DNA of 64,000 nucleotides from Candidatus Laterigemmans baculatus (GTDB lineage: Bacteria > Planctomycetota > Planctomycetia > Pirellulales > Pirellulaceae), in contig NZ_WRPR01000023.1 of the NCBI RefSeq assembly GCF_010367455.1, positions 1-64,000 of the forward strand. Reading direction: 5' to 3'. The notes under the pieces are model-generated. The model searched no databases. It was not told the DNA's origin and saw only the letters and a list, made by a program, of their open reading frames with translations. The position numbers and the translations under genes were made by a program. This document shows, in pieces, positions 16,740 through 24,911 of this stretch (positions are counted from its first letter, which is position 1; every line of letters begins with the position of its first letter).

Positions 16740-18253
16740 AGCTTTCCTAGCAATTCGGACACCTTGTCCTCGAAAATCTGTTGCCATGCGGGAGCCAGGA
16801 TACAGTCGCTGTCCTCCTGAGCTCCGCCGATGTTCCGCAACTGTTCGGCGGTCGGCGCGTAATAGATATAACCATTCGTATAGCCGGCGACGAAGGTCTG
16901 TTCGTGCGGCGAGCGTTCTTTGATGCCCAGGCCGATCCGCACGGTCAGTTCACCCGGAAAAGTGACCAGCACGAAGTCTCCGATACGAATCGCTGCGACT
17001 TCGACGTCGATCGTCCGCTTCCCCGAATCGAGCAGGCTTCGCTGATGTTTGCGGAGCAGGGCGAGGTTCGTTTGCAGCCGTGTCAGCTCTTCCATCACGC
17101 GGATGTTTTCGGCATAGGCTTCGATGTTCCGCCGGTTCTCCGCATCGAGCCGGGGCAGGTGCTCGCGGCCGAGCGCTTGGTCGTGCAGATAACGCTGGGC
17201 CGGGGCCAGTGGGTATTCGCCGCCGACCTTATATTTAACGATCAGCGGAAGAAAGGTTTCAAAATTTAAACTCGTCCCGCGGAGCGATTGCAGCAGCCGT
17301 TGTTGCTCGGCTTCCATGGCGTAGATCCGCTCAGTCGGATCGACTCGCGGCAGGGTCAGCGTCTCGTTCAGAACGACGAACCGGGCGTCGTCTCGGCAAC
17401 GAATTTTACGAACCGCCTCGAGCGTGCTCAGGCCGAGCAGGTTGCCGAGCGGTTCGGCGTCGCGAGGCTGGTCGACCGCTTTGTAGCCGATCGGATTGAT
17501 GTCGCCGCCGCAGCCTTGCACGAACAGCGCGATCGCGCCATCGTCCAGGTTGTCTTCAATCACCTGGGAGGCAAAGCCGGTGATATCGGCGGTGTTGCCG
17601 CCGCTCGGGACGCCCTGAATCGGATGGCAGGCGAAGTTATAGACGACGGCCAGCGTGCGACCGTCGTCTTTGCGATCGAGCCGGAGGATTCCAATCTGAG
17701 GATCGACCGGTCCGGCTTCGGCGACTTGTTCGTCCGCTGGAAAGGCATACGCGTGCCGCACGTCGGCCTCTCGGCCGCTCTTGAGCTTCACCCGCCGGTT
17801 CTCCATGATCCGGTCCTCGTGTCCGGAGCCGCTTCCGACAGTGACTGGAACCATGCTTTGCACGGCCGCCTCGACCGCCTCGACGGTGCGCTCGGCGACG
17901 TCCGCACGCACGACTCCATGGCAATGGCTGGCGTTGGCCAGCACATTGGCCGGCTCGATGCCAAGCTTCGCCTTGAGGTGTTGGCGGACCGTCGGCAAGT
18001 AAACGTTCGTGATGTAGCCGATCTCCCCGATCGCGACCGCATCGACGGTGATCAAGACCGCGGTGGTCTCGCCCGACTGGATCGCCAAGGCTTTGACCCA
18101 CAGCGGATCGTTGACGGGTCCCGCCTCGCGGTCGGTGATCTCGACTTTGGCCACCCCCGCCCTCAGCTCTTCGGCGGCTGCCGAAGAGCCGAAGTTCATC
18201 GCCGCGATCGCGGCAACGGCGAGCAAAACGATCTCGGTCGAGCGAAGCAGCAT
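16736..18253 (-). CDS. Neutral/alkaline ceramidase-like secreted protein
   Basis: I chose the ATG at 18253 (505 residues), which starts a signal peptide (LLRSTEIVLLAVAAIAAM). The N-terminal domain resembles neutral/alkaline non-lysosomal ceramidases: KVEITDREAGPVNDPLW, NASHCHGV, FACHPIQGVPSGGNTADIT and FVQGCGGDINPI carry the family's His and Gly-rich zinc-site patterns. True ceramidases cleave the amide of ceramide; planctomycetes have many paralogues of uncertain substrate. It overlaps the downstream dehydratase-like gene by 4 bases, so the two are coupled. It is divergent from the next gene. Confidence 0.85.
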   Translation of the reverse strand: MLLRSTEIVLLAVAAIAAMNFGSSAAAEELRAGVAKVEITDREAGPVNDPLWVKALAIQSGETTAVLITVDAVAIGEIGYITNVYLPTVRQHLKAKLGIEPANVLANASHCHGVVRADVAERTVEAVEAAVQSMVPVTVGSGSGHEDRIMENRRVKLKSGREADVRHAYAFPADEQVAEAGPVDPQIGILRLDRKDDGRTLAVVYNFACHPIQGVPSGGNTADITGFASQVIEDNLDDGAIALFVQGCGGDINPIGYKAVDQPRDAEPLGNLLGLSTLEAVRKIRCRDDARFVVLNETLTLPRVDPTERIYAMEAEQQRLLQSLRGTSLNFETFLPLIVKYKVGGEYPLAPAQRYLHDQALGREHLPRLDAENRRNIEAYAENIRVMEELTRLQTNLALLRKHQRSLLDSGKRTIDVEVAAIRIGDFVLVTFPGELTVRIGLGIKERSPHEQTFVAGYTNGYIYYAPTAEQLRNIGGAQEDSDCILAPAWQQIFEDKVSELLGKL

Positions 18254-18445
18254 GGTGTCGGTCCTCAGCAAAAACGGTCGGGGCAGCCAGCGGGCCGGAG
18301 CGGTTACCGGCGGGGCTGATTCTAGCTCAATTGGTGAGTCTCTGTGTGCCGACTGCCGAGGGAGCTTCGCTCTGAACGCACCGATCGTTAGGATGCAGGT
18401 TCGAACGGCTTCCGTCACCCGTTTCACCAGCTCCGAGGAACCGAG

Positions 18446-19168
18446 ATGTTCGACATTCACCAAAACCTGTCAGATGAATACGGAGAATGGGACGAGGATG
18501 CGGCAGAGGAATACATCGAGGGGCTACTCGAAGCCTTCGACGATTCGCGGGAGGCGAAGGAGCTTTCCGCTCGGGAGACCGAGTTCGGGTGGAGTCGAAT
18601 CTTCCTCGAGTACGGCTTTTCCTATCGGGGCGAAACGCCTCCGCAGATGAACCGGTACAGCATCGAGGAGATCGTCTTCGAACTGTTTCCCCGCAAAGTG
18701 TCGACCCATGCGGATGCAGCGGCGGACATCATCGCAGAGCTGAGAGCGTTTTGGAGTTTCTTGCAGCGAGAATATAAGCTGGCCAACGCCGCGACGATTC
18801 TCGAGGCATTGGATCCTAAAGCTGAGGAGGAGCTCAAAGCGGCCCTCGGCGACAGCTCGAATTTCGGGCCGGCCAAGTCGCTCGTGTTAATGGGACGGGA
18901 GGCTGGGTTTGATATGTCGACCCAGGAAGGGATGGCTGAGTTCATGCAGTACTATAACGCCAACATCGCGGCTCAACGGGCCGAGCGAACCGCGGCCGAG
19001 AAGCCTTTGCCGCCGAGTCGCATCGATCCGCCTAGCCCACTCGGTGGCCTCCGGGACCCCGGCGCACCGCGGGTCAAACGCCCCCTCTCGGTGACTCACG
19101 TATCGCCCGACGAACGCCGCGAGCGAAACAAGAAACTCCGCAAGCTCAAAGGAAGAAAAAGAAAATAG
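18446..19168 (+). CDS. Conserved-looking protein of unknown function, basic tail
   Basis: 240 residues, no recognised family. The N-terminus is acidic (LSDEYGEWDEDAAEEYIEGL), the centre helical, with SRIFLEYGFSYRGETPPQMN and an FWSFLQREYKLANAATILE helix resembling parts of SEC-C/plant-type regulatory proteins, though I cannot assign it. The end is strongly basic (ERRERNKKLRKLKGRKRK), which suggests nucleic-acid or ribosome contact. No signal peptide, so cytosolic. It is divergent from the ceramidase-like gene with about 190 bases between starts. Confidence 0.75.
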   Translation: MFDIHQNLSDEYGEWDEDAAEEYIEGLLEAFDDSREAKELSARETEFGWSRIFLEYGFSYRGETPPQMNRYSIEEIVFELFPRKVSTHADAAADIIAELRAFWSFLQREYKLANAATILEALDPKAEEELKAALGDSSNFGPAKSLVLMGREAGFDMSTQEGMAEFMQYYNANIAAQRAERTAAEKPLPPSRIDPPSPLGGLRDPGAPRVKRPLSVTHVSPDERRERNKKLRKLKGRKRK

Positions 19169-19240
19169 CCCAACGCAATGCCGCAGTCCCGGAGGGACGA
19201 CATACACTAGCCTGGGGCGCGAGCTGCAGTCGCGCTCCAT

Positions 19241-19373
19241 TGAGCCGTAGGCGCTAGCCTCGGGCTCGATCCGTTCCGCGCCGCGGCAAAACGTTGTGCT
19301 GCAGCGGCGGTTAAACATGAGTTCGAGCCATTCGGCAGCGCAACGGAACCCGCGGCTAGCGCCTTGCGGCTCA
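19241..19373. repeat. Inverted REP-like pair
   Basis: GAGCCGTAGGCGCTAGCC at the left pairs with GGCTAGCGCCTTGCGGCTC at the right across about 85 bases. It is a longer-loop relative of the REP-like palindrome found elsewhere in the window. The rest of the gap 19169-19452 holds no gene I can support. Confidence 0.65.
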
Positions 19374-19452
19374 AATGGAGTTTGCATGGGGCTTACGCCA
19401 CCTGGCTATTCTCTGCCGCCGCTCCGCGGCTGAATGCTCGACCTGCCGCAAG

Positions 19453-22400
19453 CTAAGGCCGCACCACCTCGCCTCCGTTGCGGGTGATCAGCTTGGCGAG
19501 TTTTTCCCAGTCGACCGGGTCCATCTCGTGCGCCGCTCCGTCGGCGTTGAGGTAGTAGAGGGGCGAGTCGTCGAAAGGTTTGATGGCCTTTGCATCTTCC
19601 GGTTTTTCGAAGCGAAGATCCTCGGGCTTCGTCCACGGGACGCTGGCCTGGCTTTCCACGATCAGCAGCGTATTACTGGTTCCGTCGCGGAACTCCCGCA
19701 TCGCCAGCCCACCGCCGGTGCCGAGCGCCGTCTGTTCGCCGACGAAACCTTGAAAATGGGTTTCGCCAGCGGGTGTGGGCTTGTCCGAACCTTCCGCCAA
19801 CGGACTGCGATAGACCTCGGGCATCTTCGTAAGCAAGGTTCGGTTGTGCTCGCTGTCCCACGGCTCGTCGAAGCGATACTGATCGAACAACTCGTTCTCG
19901 CCAATGAAGGGCAGGATCGCAACTCGCCAGCTGAACGGTTCGAGCTTCGTTTTTCCACCCGAATGGCGAGCGCCTTCGAGTACATTCGTGCTTCCGGGAA
20001 ATTTGCCGTAGGGCGCGTAAAAATTGTGAAACGCGAGGCCTAGCTGCCTGAGCTTTCCTGGTGTCGCAGCTCCTCGGGAGTCCTTTGGGTCGCCCGCAAC
20101 TGGTGTTGTCGGAAGATCCTGCTCCGCAAAGCCTGCAGGCTTGAGTGCGTTAACAATCGCCTGGGCCAATTCGTGATTCTTCCCTTTTAGGATCGCCTGA
20201 AGTTGTCTCAAGTTTTCTGGTATGTCACCGATTCGTGTGAGGATCTGGTGAGTTCCTGTAGAATCTCGAGACGTTTTTAGCGAAAGTGCAAGTTTGCCAT
20301 CTGGGCGAACGGAGTAGACACCCGGCACTGTTGCGTCAGTGCCAAATTCGATTCGTTCATTTCGAAGGGTGATTCTGTGATGGTGAGCGTCTATACGCAA
20401 ATCGAATGTTCCGCCGCCCGTCAGGGTATTTGCATTAGCGACATAGAATTTCTTGCCGTCGAATGCCCACACGGTCTCAGGTGCGTCTTCGACTTCCTTC
20501 ACGTTCACTCTTAGTTCGCTTACTCGCCAGATCCCCTGGAACTCTTTGAAGCTTTTACTCATCGGATCCGCAGTCGACTTCCTAATCGGCTCGGATCCAC
20601 TGCCCACGCCACGAATCGCGTCGATCAAAGCCTTGATTTGCTCGTCGCTCAAATCGCCCTCCAGGATGGCTTGGCTGCTTTTTAGGCCTGCATGGACGAC
20701 GGGCGCGGCGATGACTTTGCCACCGAGGATGATTGCGATCTGTCGCTGGACACTGGCTTCCGCGAGTTGATTAAGCTTCGCGAATAACGCTTCGTCAAAG
20801 TTTAGCTCGATGCGGTTGATGTCGTTCTGCTTCGTAACCGTCGCGGCAACGTGTCCCTCGATCGTTTCCCAGCCGATCATTCCCGCGGAATCGTTTCTAG
20901 CGAGTACATACCGCTGACCGTTGTGGAATAAGGAGAGCGGCTCGTTGGGACCGGGGGCCACCGCTATTCCCATCGGCATCATACCCGAGTCCAAACCGAG
21001 CCGGCCGTCGGATGCAAGCGGGAAATTCGCTGCCGACAGCGGGTACCAGGTACCGATCTCGGTGGCGACCGGGCGGTTCTTATCGCTGGTCAGGAACTTA
21101 TCGATGGCTGCCCGCACAGCTTCATCTTTGAGATTCGGCTCCGCGAGGATGGCGAATTGAAGTGGCGGGATTCCGGCGGCGTTGCTGAGCGGTTCCGTAT
21201 GCGTGGCTGGCGCGGTATCGCTGTCTGCCTCCCCACTGGTCGCGTCGCCGATCGTCACTCGGCTGCCGGCCGGGGCTTCGAGGCGGACGGTCGTTCCGTC
21301 GGGATACTCGATCGTGAGCAGGATTCCGAGCACTGCGCCCAAAAGCATTCCCGCAACGCCGCTGGCCAGGGCGATCCACAGGGCGATCGGACGGCGGAGC
21401 AGGGGGAGGGTAGGTGGCGAGCTGGGGCGAGTGCTCGGCGACGCCGGCTGAGGGAGCGGTTTTGCAGGTTCGAGAGCTTCCGCCCGCTCGGCGAGCCTTC
21501 CGAGTTCAGCGCCCTGCGTGAACGCGGTCAGCCGCTCAGCGACCGCCTGCGGTGTTTGCGGACGCTTCCGCGGCTCTTTGGCGAGCATCGCCGCGATCAA
21601 ACGCACCAGGCCCGCCGGGGCGTCGGGCAAGCGATCGGCGAGACTCGGCGGCGGCTCGGAGACGTGCGCGGTCATCTTGGCAAACGCGGTCAAATGCTCC
21701 GCGTCGGCGAACGGGGCGGAGCCGCAGAGCAGCTTGAACAGCGTGCAGCCGAGCGAGTAGATGTCGGCGCGGACGTCGACCGAGCGGCTATCGGCGACTT
21801 GTTCGGGAGCGACGTAATCGGCGGTCCCCATGGTCTGACCGGTGCCAGTCATCCCCACCGACTCCAGTTCGTCAAACTGCAATCGGGCCAATCCCAAGTC
21901 GAGCAGCTTCACCTCGCCGCGGCGGCTGAGCATGATATTCGATGGTTTGACGTCGCGGTGGACGAAACCTTGGGAGTGGGTGTAGGCGAGCGCCACGGCG
22001 ACTTGGCGAGCGATCTCGCAAGCGTCTGCCACCGTCAGCGGCCCGGTGCGGGCGACGAGTTCGCTGAGGTCCAGGCCGTCGATGTACTCGGTGACGAGGA
22101 CTGCCGTGCCATCGACTTCGCGAGCATCGTGTGCGGTGACGATGTTGGGATGGTGGAGCTTTCCCACGGCTCGCATTTCGGCATCAAACCGCTCTCGCAT
22201 GCGTGGGTCGCCGAGCCGATGGCCGGCAAGCACTTTCACGGCGACTTCGCGGCCGAGTTTGGTATGGCGGGCGAGAAACACCGATCCCATCCCGCCGCTC
22301 CCCAGCGGCCGCACCAGTTCGTACTCGCCGATCGCCCTCGGCAATTCCGTAGGGACGCCGTCGGAGGTCGTATCGCCCACTGCCGCGAGTGCTCCGAGCG

Positions 22401-22635
22401 CCTTGGCGAGCGCGAGTCGGTAGCCCGGCTCGCCGTCAAACGCCGGCGGGGCTTCCGGAGAACGCAGAGCAGCAACCAGCGAATCCTCGCCATCGGCGAC
22501 CGAAACAATCGCCGAGCGGCACGGTTCGCAGCCGCGCAGATGCTCAAGCAGCTCGTCGCTCCGCTCGTCGGCGAGCCGCCCCGTCGATAGGGCTCGCAGT
22601 TCCTCCGGCGGCGGACACTCAGTCGCGATCATCAT
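19453..22635 (-). CDS. Zinc-motif Ser/Thr kinase fused to SecD-like, TIGR03067-like and DUF1559 domains
   Basis: I chose the ATG at 22635 (ATGATG preceded by GGGGAGA), giving 1060 residues. Order: an H-x3-C-x2-C motif (His32, Cys36, Cys39; HLRGCEPC) like anti-sigma zinc domains; a Hanks-type kinase with Lys134 (VAVKVL), Asp228 (HRDVKPSN) and Asp246 in DLG instead of DFG; a Pro-rich linker; one membrane helix (about 415-440); a region resembling the SecD periplasmic head (QIAIILGGKVIAAP, about 610-680); a TIGR03067-like domain (FQGIWRVSEL); and a DUF1559 C-terminal part (FRDGTSNTLLIVES). The kinase would be cytosolic and the rest periplasmic. It faces an ECF sigma gene divergently, so it is probably that factor's regulator. 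Confidence 0.88.
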   Translation of the reverse strand: MMIATECPPPEELRALSTGRLADERSDELLEHLRGCEPCRSAIVSVADGEDSLVAALRSPEAPPAFDGEPGYRLALAKALGALAAVGDTTSDGVPTELPRAIGEYELVRPLGSGGMGSVFLARHTKLGREVAVKVLAGHRLGDPRMRERFDAEMRAVGKLHHPNIVTAHDAREVDGTAVLVTEYIDGLDLSELVARTGPLTVADACEIARQVAVALAYTHSQGFVHRDVKPSNIMLSRRGEVKLLDLGLARLQFDELESVGMTGTGQTMGTADYVAPEQVADSRSVDVRADIYSLGCTLFKLLCGSAPFADAEHLTAFAKMTAHVSEPPPSLADRLPDAPAGLVRLIAAMLAKEPRKRPQTPQAVAERLTAFTQGAELGRLAERAEALEPAKPLPQPASPSTRPSSPPTLPLLRRPIALWIALASGVAGMLLGAVLGILLTIEYPDGTTVRLEAPAGSRVTIGDATSGEADSDTAPATHTEPLSNAAGIPPLQFAILAEPNLKDEAVRAAIDKFLTSDKNRPVATEIGTWYPLSAANFPLASDGRLGLDSGMMPMGIAVAPGPNEPLSLFHNGQRYVLARNDSAGMIGWETIEGHVAATVTKQNDINRIELNFDEALFAKLNQLAEASVQRQIAIILGGKVIAAPVVHAGLKSSQAILEGDLSDEQIKALIDAIRGVGSGSEPIRKSTADPMSKSFKEFQGIWRVSELRVNVKEVEDAPETVWAFDGKKFYVANANTLTGGGTFDLRIDAHHHRITLRNERIEFGTDATVPGVYSVRPDGKLALSLKTSRDSTGTHQILTRIGDIPENLRQLQAILKGKNHELAQAIVNALKPAGFAEQDLPTTPVAGDPKDSRGAATPGKLRQLGLAFHNFYAPYGKFPGSTNVLEGARHSGGKTKLEPFSWRVAILPFIGENELFDQYRFDEPWDSEHNRTLLTKMPEVYRSPLAEGSDKPTPAGETHFQGFVGEQTALGTGGGLAMREFRDGTSNTLLIVESQASVPWTKPEDLRFEKPEDAKAIKPFDDSPLYYLNADGAAHEMDPVDWEKLAKLITRNGGEVVRP

Positions 22636-22796
22636 CGTTCTCCCCGTGACCTTATAGGATAAACCTTCCGCTAGCCGCGGAGTATCGCTCCGCCGCAATG
22701 AGATGAACGCGAGCGTCTGACACGATTTTTCGAATCGCCGGCAGTCGCAGTTGCAGAATCTCGCTGCACCAACCACTCGCCCGGCTCCTGCATCAG

Positions 22797-23044
22797 CCGC
22801 CGGGCGCTAGCCCCCAGTTCTCGAAAATGCCATGACAACCGGACGCTAGCCCGGATTATTCATCAGCCGCCGGGCGCTAGCCCCCGGTTTCCGAAAACGC
22901 CGTGAGAACCGGACGCTAGCGCGTGGCGGCTGTTTTAACGCACTGTCTCGCGACGGTCTGTCGCAACTTCAAACACCACATGAACTTGTAATACATTTAG
23001 CTAAACGCATGAATAATCCGGGCTAACGCGTGGCGGCTGATTCA
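22797..23044. repeat. Nested REP-like palindromes between kinase and sigma genes
   Basis: An outer REP-like half ending CCGGATTATTCAT (near 22852-22864) is mirrored by ATGAATAATCCGGG (23009-23022) and then GCGTGGCGGCTGATT. Inside lies a complete second REP-like unit (22864-22934) plus about 75 bases of AT-richer DNA. It looks like one element inserted into another. The whole gap 22636-23092 holds no other gene, so promoters of both divergent genes must lie in or beside it. Confidence 0.75.
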
Positions 23045-23092
23045 GAGATGCGTTCGGTGACAGCCGGCATCGCAGCCACTACGATTGGCGGC

Positions 23093-23716
23093 ATGGATCA
23101 TCCCCATCTCCCAACCCCGCCGCCCCCGGAGCATCCGACGCTCTCCTCGACGTTGCTCGGCGATGTGCAGCAGATGGATGCGGCGGCGTGGAGCCGGTTG
23201 GTGGAAATCTTTGGGCCGATCGTCTACCGCTGGTGTCGCACGACCGGCGTCCCGGCGGCGGATGCAGCGGATGTGGTGCAAGAGGTTTTTACTTCGGTCG
23301 CCCGCGGGATCGGCACGTTTCGCCGGCAGAAAGAGGAAGGAAGTTTTCGCTCCTGGCTGGCCACGATCACCCGCAATCGCGTTCGCGATTATTTTCGCCG
23401 ACAAGCCGCTCGCGAATCGGTTCGCGATGCAGCGGTCGGAGGCACCGAGGCGCTGCGGCGGTTGGAACAGCATCCCGACTCGCTTGAGTCGACGATCTGT
23501 CCTGAGTCGGCAGCCGGCTCGATCCTGCGGCACTCGCTCGAGGCGGTCCAAGCCGAGTTCACGCCGACGACCTGGAAGGCGTTTTGGATGGCCGCCGTAG
23601 AAGGGAAGCCCGCAGCGGAGATCGCCGAAACGACTGGGTTGTCGCTGGCCAGCGTCTATCAAGCCAAATCGCGTGTCCTCAAACGCCTGCGTGGTCGCTT
23701 GGCAGAAGTGCCGTAG
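23093..23716 (+). CDS. ECF-type RNA polymerase sigma factor
   Basis: I chose the ATG at 23093 because upstream starts (23030, 23048) lie in or beside a repeat; 207 residues. Sigma-70 region 2 is visible (IVYRWCRTTGV, AADVVQEVFTSVARGIGTF, FRSWLATITRNRVRDYFRR) and region 4 ends the protein (FWMAAVEGKPAAEIAETTGL, then SVYQAKSRVLKRLRGRL). Regions 1 and 3 are absent, as in ECF factors. It is encoded divergently from the zinc-motif kinase, a pairing typical of planctomycete kinase-controlled sigma factors; phosphorylation or sequestration by that kinase is inferred. Confidence 0.92.
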   Translation: MDHPHLPTPPPPEHPTLSSTLLGDVQQMDAAAWSRLVEIFGPIVYRWCRTTGVPAADAADVVQEVFTSVARGIGTFRRQKEEGSFRSWLATITRNRVRDYFRRQAARESVRDAAVGGTEALRRLEQHPDSLESTICPESAAGSILRHSLEAVQAEFTPTTWKAFWMAAVEGKPAAEIAETTGLSLASVYQAKSRVLKRLRGRLAEVP

Positions 23717-23825
23717 AGTCGGAGGCTGGTTAGAGTTCATGCCGCCGCTCATTCGCTTGCCGCGACATCCGGCTTGTCGCGGAGCCTACCATGACGCGAC
23801 CTGAAAGCTCCTGCGAAAGGGCTAC

Positions 23826-23904
23826 TTATTTCAGCGGTTCGATGCGGAAGGCATGCAGCACGAGGAACCGGTGCTTGGGATCGGTGGAGTGAAGGATGCT
23901 GAGG
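23826..23904 (-). pseudogene. Short coding-like tail, minus strand
   Basis: The minus-strand reading gives STDPKHRFLVLHAFRIEPLK and a TAA stop at 23826, resembling the end of a secreted planctomycete protein, but no upstream body exists. It abuts a plus-strand remnant of another gene near 23900, so the join looks like a recombination scar. I cannot name the parent gene. Confidence 0.3.
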
Positions 23905-24030
23905 GCGCTCGGCTACGATCGAACCCGGCAGTTCATCGAGATCATGCGGCACTCGATCGCCCTCAACGGATCGTTCTTCAATACCCAGCGGATGTTGAAC
24001 CAATACGTGATGCGGGCCTATTTCGGTTAG
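23896..24030 (+). pseudogene. C-terminal remnant of an alpha-glucan phosphorylase
   Basis: A 44-codon frame ends in IEIMRHSI, FFNTQRML, NQYVMRAYFG and stop. This matches the pattern that closes alpha-glucan phosphorylases of the GlgP/DUF3417 type (M-K-x-S-I ... F-N-T-x-R-M-V-x-x-Y-V-x-R-Y). Only the last tail is left, with a stop codon just upstream, so it cannot be functional. Its stop overlaps the convergent GYD gene end by 4 bases. The assignment rests on motif memory. Confidence 0.5.
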
Positions 24031-24335
24031 CCAACACCTCCTTCGCTGGATTTCGGGAGGAGCTCTTCCATCTCCGCGGCGGTGAAGGCGCGGTTGGTCG
24101 TGGTCCGCACGTTCCCATGCGAACCGAGTTGCAGCAGAAACGTTGCCGCAGCGGGGTCATCCGGAGCCTCAAAAATCAGCACTCCGTCGTAGGAGCCGAC
24201 GGTCCAGTAGACGTTGGAGATTTTGACTCCCAACTTTTTGGCCGCGGTCTTGATCGCCGCCACTCGCCGCGTCGTTTCACCGACCGTCTTCATCCCCTGG
24301 TCGGTGAACTTGATCGTGCTGATGAAGGTTGCCAT
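24027..24335 (-). CDS. GYD-domain protein
   Basis: 102 residues matching the small GYD family: ATFISTIKFTDQGMKTV at the start, the signature GSYDGVLIFEAPDD, and a ferredoxin-like alpha/beta pattern. Family members are small cytosolic dimeric alpha-beta barrel proteins of unknown function. It is intact although flanked on both sides by gene fragments, so it may be a survivor of a deleted segment or a passenger of transferred DNA. Confidence 0.88.
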   Translation of the reverse strand: MATFISTIKFTDQGMKTVGETTRRVAAIKTAAKKLGVKISNVYWTVGSYDGVLIFEAPDDPAAATFLLQLGSHGNVRTTTNRAFTAAEMEELLPKSSEGGVG

Positions 24336-24408
24336 CGCCCATCTCCTCGCAGTGGAATGCCATGGAACGGAACCCAGCTATCACGATGGGGCTCGCATCA
24401 GCCGGCGT

Positions 24409-24654
24409 CAAGTTTTTAAGATCTGGGACCTCCCGCTCCGGATGGGCGAAGACTTCGGGGGCTCCCTGCCTGAGTATCTCGTGCGGCTCTCGACCCGAAA
24501 GGGACAGACGGTGTTGAACTGGTTCTGCGGATCGGGATCGACTGGCGTGGCCTGCTAGCGCTCGAGTCGGAAGTTCGTCGGCATCGAACGCGACGAGCCG
24601 CATGCCCGGACCGCCGCCGCCCAGATCGCCGCCGCCCAGATCGCCGCCAAATGA
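24409..24654 (+). pseudogene. DNA methyltransferase remnant with in-frame stop
   Basis: The frame reads KIWDLPLRMGEDFGGSLPEY, LVRLSTRKGQ, then the AdoMet motif NWFCGSGSTGVAC, a TAG at 24556-24558, and continues in the same frame with RSSRKFVGIERDEPHARTAA to a stop at 24652. This is the end of an N4-cytosine/N6-adenine DNA methylase: FxGxGST binds AdoMet, and RKFVGIE is the strand that follows it. The target-recognition and DPPY parts are missing. It is broken by truncation and by the stop. A doubled AAAQIAAAQIAAK end comes from a 15-base repeat. Confidence 0.7.
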
Positions 24655-24659
24655 TCTAC

Positions 24660-24870
24660 AATCAGCCCAATCAGTCTCGACCCCCTGAGCTCACAGCACC
24701 CATGCAGGAGGAGGGCCGGAGGAGCATCTCGATGAACTCGCCGATAACGATGCCGACGCGGAGTCGCCCCACGGCATGTTGCAATGGAAGCAGGCAAAGC
24801 AGTGGGCGGTTTGCCAGGGCCTTTGGAAGCTGATCCATGGACCCAGACCAACCCGAGAAGAACCGTAACT
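24660..24870 (+). other. Possible degenerate coding debris
   Basis: One forward frame (about 24714-24870) stays open and reads coherently as HLDELADNDADAESPHGMLQ followed by WKQAKQWAVCQGLWKLIHG and then a stop, but has no plausible start signal or recognised family. With the methylase remnant before it, this is best seen as a residue of lost accessory DNA. Confidence 0.3.
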
Positions 24871-24911
24871 GAGCGAACACGATCGGAATTGGTATTAGGA
24901 ATGAATGAAAG

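Noticed and set aside
18390-18410. tRNA T-loop-like GGTTCGAACG
   Set aside because: No acceptor or anticodon stem can be drawn around it.
23030-23092. Upstream start of the ECF sigma factor
   Set aside because: The GTG at 23030 is in the REP-like element; the coding pattern begins at the ATG at 23093.
24027-24335. GYD gene as part of the debris
   Set aside because: The 102-residue frame is intact with the family signature, so it is kept as a gene.
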